DNA of 25,404 nt from the NCBI GenBank assembly GCA_002361655.1, contig DETM01000053.1, forward strand, positions 293 through 25,696, in the 5' to 3' direction. The position numbers and the translations under genes are program-made. Positions 16,888 through 25,100 of this stretch are shown in pieces (positions within the stretch are counted from its first letter, which is position 1; each line of letters starts with the position of its first letter). The DNA comes from Prevotella sp. UBA3288. GTDB lineage: Bacteria > Bacteroidota > Bacteroidia > Bacteroidales > Bacteroidaceae. The notes beneath the pieces were generated by a model. The model was not told where the DNA came from and did not search any database. It saw only the letters and a list, made by a program, of their open reading frames with translations.

Positions 16888-19800
16888 TTAGAACTGGATG
16901 GTCACACCACCGGTGAACGACTTGGGACGCGGGGTCCTGGCGTTGTCGGTAACGAGGCTCATTGAACCATAGCCCACCTCGGGGTCGGCACCGGAGTACT
17001 TGGTGATGCAGAACAGGTTGTTGGCAGAGAGGTAGACGCTCAACTGGGTGAGACCCCACTTCTTGATGATTTTCGGGTCGAAGGAGTAACTCAACTGCGT
17101 GTAGTTCAGACGGATGAACGAGCCATCCTCCACGAAGCGGTCGCTGCCCAGGTAGTTGTAACTCATGTTGCCGTTAGAATTGCGGTAGGCACGGGGAATC
17201 TCGGTGATGTCACCCTCCACACGCCAGCGCCAGTTGACGGCACGGCTCTGGTTGTTGTTCGAGGCCATGTTCTCCACATTCATGCGGGCGGCATTGATAA
17301 TCTTGTTGCCATAGCGGAAGTTGAACTGGTTGTTCCAGGTCAGACGGCCCCATTTCAACTTGAAGCCGAAGCCACCGGTCAACTTAGGCAGTGAAGAGCC
17401 CAGGTAGACGATGTCGAGTTCGTTGATCTGGCCGTCGTGGTTGATATCCTCATACTTGGCATCGCCACCCTTGAACTCGTAGTCGCGCGAACCCACGCAG
17501 AACATGACGGGCTTGGGCTGGCCGTGCTCGTCGAGGATGACCTGGCCGTTGGCATCGCGGGCCACAGGGGCATCGGGACCACTCACGCCGGGCACCTCGA
17601 CCTCAGAATACTTGCTGTACTGATAGACACCCTTCGAGCGGAAGCCGTAGATGCTGCCCAGGGCACGGTTCAGTTCAACACGGGTCAGATAGGTGCCGTT
17701 GTTGCGGTCGTACTCGGGATTCAACTGTGCACTATTCAGCACGGTCTCGTCCATCGCCGTCAACTGGTTGCGGTTGTTGGCGAAGGTGACGTTGAAGTCG
17801 AAGGCCACAGGACCCAGACGGAGGATGCGGTTGCCGTTGATGTTGAACTCCCAACCGATGTTCTTCATGTCGCCCACGTTCTGCCAGGCGAGCGAAGTAT
17901 AGCCGGAGGAGGTGGGGATGCCGCGGTTTTGCATCAGCATATCAGAGGTGTACTGCCAGTAGACCTCCACGTTACCGGTCAGTTTGTCGTCGAACAGGCC
18001 GAAGTCCATACCAAGGTTGTAGGTGGTCTTCTGTTCCCACTGCAGGTTCTTCAACTGAATCTTGTTGGGATACATCACACCCTCGCCCATATAGGCCTTG
18101 CCGGTACCGTCGTCATAGGTGCTGAAATAGAGATATTCCTGGCCGGGGGGACGGCCCACGATGCCCCAACCCGGACGGATGGAGAGCATCGACACGAAGG
18201 GCAGTGCCTTCTGGAACCACGGCTCCTTGCTGACGTTCCAGCGCAGAGAGAAAGCGGGGAAGTTACCCCAGCGCTTGTCCTCACCGAAACGGGTAGTACC
18301 GTCGCGACGGATGGAGAAGTCAGCCATATAGCGGCCCTTGTAGGCATAGTGGGCCGAATAGGTGAAATAGAGGCTGCGGCCCTGGCCGCTGCCGGTGTTC
18401 ATATTGGTGATGAGGCCCTGTGCCGCCGTGCTCTGGATAGTGCCGGAGGGCAGGCCCCACGACGTGGTGCTCTGCGAATTGCTGTTGCTGCTGTTCAACT
18501 CGCCACGGAGCATCATGGACAGCGAGTGGTCCTTGTTCTTGAAGGCGGGCGTGAAGGTCAGCGTATGGGTGGTGGTCACACCGAGGCTCTTCGACGAACT
18601 GGACGAGGTCTGGTTGGCAGCCTTGTCGGTCGTGTCGTTCCAACCACGGGTGTTCAGCGACAGCGGCAGGTAACGGTCCTCGTAGCGGTTGAAGATGTCG
18701 AAGACCACCTTGCCCTCGTAGGTCAGACGGGTCTTGTCCTCGTCGAGGCCCAGCAGGTTGTAGCGCAGTTTGAACTCGGGCTTGATGCTGTAGGTCGTCT
18801 CGTCGGCCTTGGCCTGCTCAGCCAGGGCCACGGGGTTGCGGTTACCCAACATATCGTTGAGTTCCGTCGACACACCAGTTCCGATCATGTTGTAGTAGTC
18901 GCCCAGGTCGTTGCCGTAGCGGTCCTCCTCATATATAGAGAGGTTCGGCATGCGCACGTACGCGAGACCCAGCAGGTCGGCGTAGTTCTTCTTGTTCTTG
19001 GTATACGTCAAGGCGATGTTGGTCTCAATCTTGATGCGGTTGCTGACGAAATAGTCGAGGTTGACACGCGAGGTGAAGCGGTCAAGTTTCTGCTCGATGA
19101 TAGAACCGGTCTCGTGGTCATAGCCTGCACCGATGCGGAAGTTGGCCTTCTCGCCACCACCGCTCAGAGAGAAATAGTGGTTCTGGCGCCAGCCCACCTT
19201 CTTCACGGCATCCAACCAGTCGGTATTGTCGTTGTACATGTGGTACTCGGGGAAGGTCGGATCGTAGTTGAGTTCAGGAATATCGCTGGCCACGTCACTC
19301 ATCTGCGGGTTGAAATATTCCTCCTTCATCAGCATGGTGTACTCGTCGCCGTTGAGCATCTCATAGCCGTCGGGCTGGTAGGTGCCGGTGAGGCGGAAAC
19401 TGTAGGACACACGGGTCTTGCCGCGCGAGCCACGCTTGGTCTTGATCTCGATGACACCGTTACCACCCTGGGAACCCCAGATGGCGGTGGCGGCGGCATC
19501 CTTCAGCACCGAGATGCTCTCGATGTCCTCAGGGTTGACATTCAGCAGTTGGGCGAACTTCTCCTCGTTCATGTCGCTGCTGATGTCGCCGGCATTGACA
19601 TCCATCACGTTGCCGTCGACCACAATGAGGGGCTCGCTGGAACCGAGGATGGTGGACACACCACGCAGACGCATGGAAGTGCCGGAACCCAGGTTACCGG
19701 AGTTGGCCACGATGTCCAGACCGGCGATACGGCCCTGCAGGGCCTCGTCGACGGTGGTGATGGCCAGGCCCTCGAACTCCTTCATGTCGATGCTCTGGCG

Positions 19801-20190
19801 GGCGGTGGAGATCTCATCCATGGGGACGGCGAGACCTGAGCCCTGTGCACGGCGCTTGGCAGTGACGGTGACCTCCTGAATCTGGGTGGCATCCTGCAGG
19901 CGCACGTTGAACTTTGTCTTGTTGATAGAGAGGGTCTGCGTCTTACATCCTACATAGGAGATGCGCAGTTTGTCCTTCGGGTTCTTCAGTTTGAAGGAGA
20001 AGTTACCGTTCATGTCGGTGACGGCCGATGCCACGATACGGTTGGCAGCATCGATCTCCACGACATTGGCCATGATGACCGGTCCGAACGCATCCGACAC
20101 GGTACCGCTGATGATATCACCGGCAGACTGGGCGTTGGCGGTAACCAGGAAACTAAAGAACGAAAATAATAATATACTCAGTCGTTTCAT
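16888..20190 (-). CDS. SusC/RagA-family TonB-dependent outer-membrane transporter (pair 2)
   Basis: This 1100-residue protein has a signal peptide (cleavage near VTANA|Q21), a CarboxypepD_reg-like domain (about 25-105, ISGTVSDAFGPVIMANVV), a TonB box region (IQEVTVTAKRR, about 105-115), and a plug with VDEALQGRIAGLDIV, SEPLIVVDGNVMD, VNPEDIESISVLKDAAATA and GGNGVIEIKTKRG, all standard SusC signatures. The barrel ends FTGGVTIQF with terminal Phe, as expected for Bam-dependent assembly. It imports oligosaccharides by TonB energy with the SusD encoded 39 bp downstream. It is the second gene of the operon, following a fasciclin-like lipoprotein gene by 29 bp. It has a full set of motifs, unlike the divergent SusC at 8214-11399. 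Confidence 0.96.
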   Translation of the reverse strand: MKRLSILLFSFFSFLVTANAQSAGDIISGTVSDAFGPVIMANVVEIDAANRIVASAVTDMNGNFSFKLKNPKDKLRISYVGCKTQTLSINKTKFNVRLQDATQIQEVTVTAKRRAQGSGLAVPMDEISTARQSIDMKEFEGLAITTVDEALQGRIAGLDIVANSGNLGSGTSMRLRGVSTILGSSEPLIVVDGNVMDVNAGDISSDMNEEKFAQLLNVNPEDIESISVLKDAAATAIWGSQGGNGVIEIKTKRGSRGKTRVSYSFRLTGTYQPDGYEMLNGDEYTMLMKEEYFNPQMSDVASDIPELNYDPTFPEYHMYNDNTDWLDAVKKVGWRQNHYFSLSGGGEKANFRIGAGYDHETGSIIEQKLDRFTSRVNLDYFVSNRIKIETNIALTYTKNKKNYADLLGLAYVRMPNLSIYEEDRYGNDLGDYYNMIGTGVSTELNDMLGNRNPVALAEQAKADETTYSIKPEFKLRYNLLGLDEDKTRLTYEGKVVFDIFNRYEDRYLPLSLNTRGWNDTTDKAANQTSSSSSKSLGVTTTHTLTFTPAFKNKDHSLSMMLRGELNSSNSNSQSTTSWGLPSGTIQSTAAQGLITNMNTGSGQGRSLYFTYSAHYAYKGRYMADFSIRRDGTTRFGEDKRWGNFPAFSLRWNVSKEPWFQKALPFVSMLSIRPGWGIVGRPPGQEYLYFSTYDDGTGKAYMGEGVMYPNKIQLKNLQWEQKTTYNLGMDFGLFDDKLTGNVEVYWQYTSDMLMQNRGIPTSSGYTSLAWQNVGDMKNIGWEFNINGNRILRLGPVAFDFNVTFANNRNQLTAMDETVLNSAQLNPEYDRNNGTYLTRVELNRALGSIYGFRSKGVYQYSKYSEVEVPGVSGPDAPVARDANGQVILDEHGQPKPVMFCVGSRDYEFKGGDAKYEDINHDGQINELDIVYLGSSLPKLTGGFGFKLKWGRLTWNNQFNFRYGNKIINAARMNVENMASNNNQSRAVNWRWRVEGDITEIPRAYRNSNGNMSYNYLGSDRFVEDGSFIRLNYTQLSYSFDPKIIKKWGLTQLSVYLSANNLFCITKYSGADPEVGYGSMSLVTDNARTPRPKSFTGGVTIQF

Positions 20191-20219
20191 AATCGGTCTA
20201 CTTTTGATTTCTTTGTCTC

Positions 20220-22841
20220 TTAATTACCATAGTTTAACGGTTTGTCTATCAGGTGAATCACAGCCGAAGAAGAGGTATAGAGGTCTGTGGCTGACGTCGG
20301 GTCATCGCCGTTATACAGGTATTCACGGGCCTGGATGTTATAGAGGGGCTGACCGTCAGCGCCGTTCTTCTTCACCACCTTGTGGTAAGTGCCATTGACG
20401 ACATCCTGTGCGTCCTGCACCAGGATCTCTTCGTCCTCCAGTTGGCTCTTCAGCATATAGAAGCGGTGGGTCTTCTCGTTGATGAGTGAGGTCTCGTAGT
20501 CACCACTCTCCTTCTCCGCGCCCAGATAGAGGGCGTTATCCTGGATGTGGTATTTCAGGAAGTTGACAATGGCGGTGGAATCGGCAGTGGCACCTTTCTG
20601 ATCGCCGGCCTCTTGCTTCTGTGCAACAGCCTCCCAAGTGGGCAGTTGACCGGAAGTCTGCAACTGCTGGATGGACTCGTTGGAAGGTACGTAGATAGTA
20701 TAATGATAGGTGTTGAACACAGAGAGACTGGGGCTGGGACTGCACTTGATCATGTTGGCATCCTTGGTGTTCGGCACGAGGTAGCGCACCGTCTCCAGCA
20801 GACCGCTATGGTCGAGCAGGTCGAGGAATTTCTCGAACTCGGGATGGGCGGCGAGTTGGTCGCGCACCGACTTGCGAGTACCGAGAAGCGGCTGGTTGTC
20901 AAGCACATAGACTATTCCGTTACCACCACTGACTTCAGGCCGCTGGTCGTAGATACGGGCAATTTTCAGCGGACTGCCCTCGTTGATCTGATAACTGCCC
21001 TCGACAGTCATATTGGCATGGTCGGTAGGATTGGTAACCCTGATGCCGCAACCGTTCTTGGAACGGAAATAGGTGTGCTCGCCTTTCCACACTTCGCCGA
21101 TGACGATGTGGGTATCCAAGATGTCACGCAGACTGTTCTGAATGCGACCATTCACCCAGTCGGCAGAATTCCTGACCTCTGTGACAGAGTCGCGGGCACC
21201 GGTCACGGGGTCATAGTCGTAGACCACTGCCCAGATGCGCTCGTTGGCGGAAGAGGCATTGTCGTTCCAGCGGAAACTGAGCAGTTGGAGTTTCTCCTTG
21301 CCGTAGGACGTGGGGTCGATGTACTCTAACATGGCCTCGTTGGTGGGCACGAAGAAACTGTAGCGTGCACCAAGGGCGTTGAGGTAGACATCGTATTTAC
21401 ACTGGTTGATGGCCCAGTTGAGAATCTTCATGTTCTTGTTGATGAGCGGCGGGAACAGCACACTGATATAGCGTGTGGGAGCAAACACCTTATTAGTAAG
21501 GTAGACGGCACCGTTGCAGGCCAGCCACACAGAATCGACGTCCGACACGTCGAGACCCATCTTGTCGTTGGCATCGTTGAGGACGCCATCGAACTTTGAA
21601 GGCACTGAAGAGACGAACGACGGCAGCATATTCACCTTGAGCAACTGGATGATGGTCTCGTCGTCCACCTCGTCCCAAGAGGCGAAGTTCTCACGCAGCG
21701 GCTTGCCGGCACCATTCCAATATTCCTCCATGGCCTCGTTGGTGGGCACCATCATCACGGCCATGTCGCGCTGCTCGGCGGCATTGCCCTCTGCGGCCGA
21801 CTTCACCTGAGAAGAATAGTAGGAATTCCACTCGGGGTCGAAAGGCAGCAGGGTGGCCACTTCACGACGGCCACCAGGCACGGTCTTGATTTCCACGCCA
21901 CGCTTGTCATTGAAGAAATGCTTGGTGTACACGGTATCGACGTTGGCCTGATAGAGATAGTTGTAACGCTCGGTCTTCGTCAGGTTCTTGTCGTCGGGGA
22001 AGGGTGCGCAGAAACGCTCCAGGATACGGTTGAAAGTACTGACCTGACTCTTCTTGGCAATCAGTTCGGCCATGTTGGGCAGCGGCGTCACCACATCTTC
22101 GGTGCGATGGATGAAACCATTGGCGCAACGCACGTTCTGGTCGATGACCTTGATACCATTGATACTGGCATCACCGGCCTGACGGGTTACGGTATTGTTG
22201 AACAGGAAACTGTAGTCCTCGTTGGTGATGCGCTTGTTGGACATCTGCGACTCCAGGAAGAGCAGCATGGGTACTGCCGAGCCGTCCTGCAAACACACCA
22301 TGTCCTTGCCGCTCTCACGGTGACGCTTCCAGTACTTGTTGTCGGGCATGTCGGCCGGCTTCAGGATGGGCACGGTGTCGAACTCGCTGAGGTCAGAGAA
22401 GCGGCGCATGGCCTCGCCCTCCTGCAGGGGAGTTCCCTGGATGGTCGACAGGCTGTTGATTTGGATGGAGTTGCCGATCATGTTACCGAAGAGAAGCATC
22501 TTCTTCTGCGGGTCAGACAGGTCGGCATAACTCTTCACGCCCCAAGGGTTGTTCTGGTAGAAACGCTCATAGGCTGCGTCATCGGCAGCAAACAGCGTCT
22601 TCGAACCGGTCTTGGCCAACACTTCCTTGTAGCCGAGGTCTTCAATGAGACGCACTGTGTTGGTGAAGTTGCCCTGGTCGTCCAGCCAACCGTAGATGCT
22701 CGAACCCCAACCGTCGGGGGTACGCTCATCCAAGTCGTACTTGTCGGAGCACGCCGTCAAGGCAGCACCTCCAGCCAACAAAATGCCGGTAGCCAGCATC
22801 CAGTGCCGGCTCCTTCTCCAAATTTGTCTTTTGGTTTTCAT
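20220..22841 (-). CDS. Large lipoprotein with four FAS1-like modules (first gene of the PUL operon)
   Basis: This 873-residue protein has a lipoprotein signal with Cys31 (ALTAC) followed by SDKYDLDE. Four FAS1-like modules can be traced by their recurring openings and closings: about 45-255 (TLFAADDAAYERFY; GFIHRTEDVV), about 265-470 (VMMVPTNEAMEEYW; GAVYLTNKVFAPT), about 475-670 (SFFVPTNEAMLEYI; GIVYVLDNQPLLG) and about 675-873 (TIYVPSNESIQQL; AVIHLIDKPLNYG). Unlike the other two fasciclin proteins of the locus, it has no extra C-terminal sandwich. The first module is the most degenerate. Being first in the operon and ahead of susC is unusual for a surface glycan-binding lipoprotein. Function is inferred as surface adhesion or glycan capture; FAS1 modules are known for cell adhesion and some bind polysaccharides. 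Confidence 0.82.
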   Translation of the reverse strand: MKTKRQIWRRSRHWMLATGILLAGGAALTACSDKYDLDERTPDGWGSSIYGWLDDQGNFTNTVRLIEDLGYKEVLAKTGSKTLFAADDAAYERFYQNNPWGVKSYADLSDPQKKMLLFGNMIGNSIQINSLSTIQGTPLQEGEAMRRFSDLSEFDTVPILKPADMPDNKYWKRHRESGKDMVCLQDGSAVPMLLFLESQMSNKRITNEDYSFLFNNTVTRQAGDASINGIKVIDQNVRCANGFIHRTEDVVTPLPNMAELIAKKSQVSTFNRILERFCAPFPDDKNLTKTERYNYLYQANVDTVYTKHFFNDKRGVEIKTVPGGRREVATLLPFDPEWNSYYSSQVKSAAEGNAAEQRDMAVMMVPTNEAMEEYWNGAGKPLRENFASWDEVDDETIIQLLKVNMLPSFVSSVPSKFDGVLNDANDKMGLDVSDVDSVWLACNGAVYLTNKVFAPTRYISVLFPPLINKNMKILNWAINQCKYDVYLNALGARYSFFVPTNEAMLEYIDPTSYGKEKLQLLSFRWNDNASSANERIWAVVYDYDPVTGARDSVTEVRNSADWVNGRIQNSLRDILDTHIVIGEVWKGEHTYFRSKNGCGIRVTNPTDHANMTVEGSYQINEGSPLKIARIYDQRPEVSGGNGIVYVLDNQPLLGTRKSVRDQLAAHPEFEKFLDLLDHSGLLETVRYLVPNTKDANMIKCSPSPSLSVFNTYHYTIYVPSNESIQQLQTSGQLPTWEAVAQKQEAGDQKGATADSTAIVNFLKYHIQDNALYLGAEKESGDYETSLINEKTHRFYMLKSQLEDEEILVQDAQDVVNGTYHKVVKKNGADGQPLYNIQAREYLYNGDDPTSATDLYTSSSAVIHLIDKPLNYGN

Positions 22842-22899
22842 ACTTGTTTGAGATTTTGATAATATTTGGTTTTGCTTTTATCGGCATGATTTGACGATG

Positions 22900-22907
22900 C
22901 AAAGTTA
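22900..22907 (-). promoter_or_regulatory. PUL operon promoter, -7 element without a good -33 box
   Basis: TAACTTTG on the minus strand (22907-22900) is a perfect TAnnTTTG match lying about 59 bp before the ATG at 22841. At 19-21 bp upstream there is no TTTG. A -7 box with a poor -33 box is what an activator-dependent promoter looks like, and a pair of direct repeats occupies the upstream flank. The predicted leader is about 50 nt. Confidence 0.65.
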
Positions 22908-22936
22908 CACAATTATTACGTGCGAGGCGTTTCTAT

Positions 22937-22973
22937 TTGTCAGCAGGATTTTTCTGTTCGTCAACAGTTTTTC
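22937..22973 (-). promoter_or_regulatory. Candidate activator (HTCS) operator: two direct repeats 21 bp apart
   Basis: Reading leftward, GAAAAACTGTTGACGA (22973-22958) and GAAAAATCCTGCTGACAA (22954-22937) share the box CTGYTGACRA, whose two copies are spaced 21 bp (two helical turns). They end about 30 bp upstream of the -7 element at 22900-22907, taking the place of a -33 box. AraC-family domains such as that of the HTCS typically bind direct repeats with such spacing. The assignment to this HTCS is inferred. Confidence 0.45.
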
Positions 22974-23008
22974 AGGTTTGTTTCACTTTCTTTTCATTTT
23001 GTGTCACA

Positions 23009-23043
23009 TTTGTGCGAAGTCTCGTTTTTTCTTCGTATCTTTG
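23009..23043 (+). promoter_or_regulatory. Promoter of the alpha/beta hydrolase gene
   Basis: TATCTTTG (23036-23043) matches TAnnTTTG on the plus strand, and TTTG (23009-23012) lies 23 bp upstream, slightly longer than the usual 19-21. Transcription would start near 23050. This rules out the upstream in-frame start at 22937 and supports translation from 23072. Confidence 0.6.
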
Positions 23044-23071
23044 CACCATATTACCGATTTCAACGAAGAAA

Positions 23072-24241
23072 ATGACAATGAAGAAGCATCTGCTCAAGAC
23101 AATGGCGATCGTACTGGCTGCGCTGGTGACGGTCGCAGGCGCAAAAGGTCAGAAGAGGCAGCGCTATGAGTTCATGCGCAACCTGCCGGTCTATGCCGAC
23201 TCGCTGATCAGCGACCTGACCTATCCGATGGCCTGGGGCAACAGCCCCGAGACCGACTTCGACGCATGGCGACAGGCAGCACGGCAGAAAGTGTTCGACT
23301 GCATGCTCACGCCACCTCCAGCCCCGGCCGGGGGATTCGAGGAAAAAGTGATCTGTGAGGAACAGCGCCAGGGCTACAAGGCGCGGAAGATAGAGATACG
23401 CCTGTCGCGCTACTATACCGTACCGGCCTACGTGCTCATCCCCGACGGCAAGGGACCCTTTCCGGCCGTCAACGCCCTGCACGACCACGGTGCACACCTC
23501 TTCATCGGCAAGGAGAAAATGATACGGCCGCTGGCCTGCGAGGACTCGGCGGTCGTCAAGGATGCCGAACAGTGGGCCAGCGACCTGTACGAAGGGCAGT
23601 TCGTGGGCGACTTCCTGGCACGCCACGGCTATGTGGTCTTCGCCGCCGATGCCCCGATGTGGGGTGAGCGCGGCCAGAAAGAAGGGGCCCGGCGCGACCG
23701 CTACGACATGATTGCCGGCAACATGATGATGTATGGCATCGACCTGTCGGCCTATATGACCTACGACGACATCGCCGCTACCGAATACCTGGCCTCCATG
23801 CCCGAGGTCGACGCACAGCGCATCGGATGCATGGGATGCTCGATGGGCGCCTACAGGGCTTGGATGCTCGCGGCCCTGAGCGACCGCATCAAGGCCGGCG
23901 CTGCCGTCTGCTGGATGACGACCACCGACGAGCAGATGTCGTTCAACTACGGCCGTACGGAGAATGGCGGCTTTGCCAACTGCCTGCCGGGCCTGCGCCG
24001 CTGGCTCGACTATCCGCACATCGCCTCGATGGCTTGCCCGAAGGCCATGCTGTTCATCAACGGGGCACAAGACAAACTCTTCCCCGTGCCGGGCGTAGAG
24101 AAGGCCTTCAAGACCATGCACGACACGTGGAAGAGTCAGAATGCGGACAGCAGACTGGAGACGGAGATATGGGACATGCCACACAGTTGCCCACTGAAAG
24201 CGCAGGAGCGCCTGCTCCTGTTCTTCAACAAGCATCTTTAG
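23072..24241 (+). CDS. Secreted alpha/beta hydrolase (dienelactone hydrolase / Abhydrolase_7-like, probable esterase)
   Basis: The protein has 389 residues from the ATG at 23072 (MTMKKHLLK; the ATG at 23078 is equally possible). Signal peptide about 1-25 (VAGAKG|Q). The alpha/beta hydrolase fold is clear: nucleophile Ser257 in the elbow GCSMG, Asp334 in INGAQDKLFP and His371 in DMPHSCP complete a catalytic triad. HDHGAHLF lies near the expected oxyanion region and YVVFAADAPMWGERG is typical of the dienelactone-hydrolase-like group found in Bacteroidetes glycan loci. It probably acts in the periplasm as an esterase, for example removing acyl groups from glycans. It is divergent from the PUL operon and shares its 230-bp control region, which suggests co-regulation. 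Its 3' end overlaps the convergent DUF3467 gene. The true substrate is unknown. Confidence 0.85.
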   Translation: MTMKKHLLKTMAIVLAALVTVAGAKGQKRQRYEFMRNLPVYADSLISDLTYPMAWGNSPETDFDAWRQAARQKVFDCMLTPPPAPAGGFEEKVICEEQRQGYKARKIEIRLSRYYTVPAYVLIPDGKGPFPAVNALHDHGAHLFIGKEKMIRPLACEDSAVVKDAEQWASDLYEGQFVGDFLARHGYVVFAADAPMWGERGQKEGARRDRYDMIAGNMMMYGIDLSAYMTYDDIAATEYLASMPEVDAQRIGCMGCSMGAYRAWMLAALSDRIKAGAAVCWMTTTDEQMSFNYGRTENGGFANCLPGLRRWLDYPHIASMACPKAMLFINGAQDKLFPVPGVEKAFKTMHDTWKSQNADSRLETEIWDMPHSCPLKAQERLLLFFNKHL

Positions 24242-24561
24242 GCCTCGCCCTTGCCCGTTCCGAAGGGAGCGATGGTGCGCGGGCTTTGCTGCTGCTCGGG
24301 CATCTTGATCTTGCCGAACTGCTGCTCGTAGCGCATGATGTTCTCCTGCAGTGCACCCAGCAGACGCTTGGCATGCTCGGGAGCCAGGATGACACGGCTG
24401 CGCACCTGAGCCTTCGGCACACCGGGGAGCATCCGCGCAAAGTCGACGATAAACTCCGACGAGGAGTGGGTGATGATGGCAAAATTGGCATACTCGCCCT
24501 GAGCCTTGTCTGGCGTCAGTTCTATCTGCAGCCCTTGCTGCTTCGGTTCGTTCTCGTTCAT
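24238..24561 (-). CDS. DUF3467 family protein
   Basis: This 107-residue cytoplasmic protein has no signal peptide. The core IELTPDKAQGEYANFAIITH, EFIVDFARMLPGVPKAQVRS and RVILAPEHAKRLLGALQENI fits DUF3467, a small conserved family of unknown function common in Bacteroidetes. The frame continues upstream of the chosen ATG at 24561, but that extension would lie inside the Fur gene, and the family begins at about this Met. It starts 10 bp after the Fur stop, so it is the second gene of that operon. Its stop codon overlaps the stop of the convergent hydrolase gene. The C-terminal 20 residues are Gln/Pro/Gly-rich and probably disordered. Confidence 0.85.
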   Translation of the reverse strand: MNENEPKQQGLQIELTPDKAQGEYANFAIITHSSSEFIVDFARMLPGVPKAQVRSRVILAPEHAKRLLGALQENIMRYEQQFGKIKMPEQQQSPRTIAPFGTGKGEA

Positions 24562-24571
24562 TGTAGTCTTA

Positions 24572-25006
24572 TTATTTGGTGAATACTGTCTTGCGCTTGC
24601 AATGGGCACACACGCCCTTGACGATATAGTTGACGGAGGTCTGCATGAAGCCGTCGGGCACCTCCACCTGCGGCACAGGGGTCTGCTCCAGACAGTAGGT
24701 GCGGTGGCAACGCTCACAGAAGAAGTGCACGTGCAGGTCGTCGTCCTCGTGGTCGCTGTGGCTGCGGCACAGTTCGTAGCGCACACCGTCGCCCCCGTCC
24801 TCGATGAGATGCACCAGATGATGGTCGCGGAAGAGCGTCAAGGCCCGGAACACCCCCGACTTGTCTATCGTCAGGATGCGGTATTCCAGTTCCGTCAGCG
24901 TCATGGGCCGCCCGGCCTCGGCCAGCGCCCGTGCCACCACGATGCGGTTGGCCGTGGGCCTCACCCCGTGGTGCACCAACAGTTCCTCTATCTCCTGCTC
25001 CTTCAT
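24572..25006 (-). CDS. Fur-family metal-responsive transcriptional repressor
   Basis: The protein has 144 residues. The N-terminal winged helix (about 5-80) includes RPTANRIVVARALAEAGRPM and KSGVFRALTLFRDHHLVHLI. The C-terminal dimerisation and metal domain has HVHFFCERC with His92, His94, Cys97 and Cys100, and a second CAHC pair (Cys133, Cys136), giving the structural Cys4 zinc site of Fur, Zur and PerR proteins. The sensed signal (iron, zinc or peroxide) cannot be told from the sequence. A consensus promoter lies at 25053-25084, and an 18-bp direct repeat covers its start region and leader. It is followed after 10 bp by the DUF3467 gene. There is no evident link to the PUL. Confidence 0.92.
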   Translation of the reverse strand: MKEQEIEELLVHHGVRPTANRIVVARALAEAGRPMTLTELEYRILTIDKSGVFRALTLFRDHHLVHLIEDGGDGVRYELCRSHSDHEDDDLHVHFFCERCHRTYCLEQTPVPQVEVPDGFMQTSVNYIVKGVCAHCKRKTVFTK

Positions 25007-25010
25007 CGTC

Positions 25011-25054
25011 GCTGCTTTTTGTCATGCAGCCGTTACGCTGCTTTTCGTCATGCA
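25011..25054. repeat. 18-bp direct repeat in the Fur leader and promoter
   Basis: GCTGCTTTTTGTCATGCA (25011-25028) and GCTGCTTTTCGTCATGCA (25037-25054) match at 17 of 18 positions, 26 bp apart start to start. The right copy overlaps the start of the -7 element and the expected transcription start; the left copy ends five bases before the ATG. The GCAGC/GCTGC ends can also pair as a short hairpin (25026-25030 with 25037-25041). It is a plausible autoregulatory operator, but not a classical Fur box. Confidence 0.7.
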
Positions 25055-25084
25055 AAAGTAAGCAAAAAAAACCGCACCGCCAAA
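25053..25084 (-). promoter_or_regulatory. Promoter of the Fur-DUF3467 operon
   Basis: On the minus strand TTTG (25084-25081) is followed after 20 bp by TACTTTTG (25060-25053), a full match to the Bacteroidetes consensus with ideal spacing. The expected start near 25046 gives a leader of about 40 nt. Confidence 0.7.
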
Positions 25085-25100
25085 TTTCTTCACCAGAAAT

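Noticed and set aside
22937..23071. In-frame upstream start that would add 45 residues to the alpha/beta hydrolase
   Set aside because: The extension overlaps the predicted promoter (23009-23043) and operator, and it would bury the signal peptide that begins naturally at 23072.
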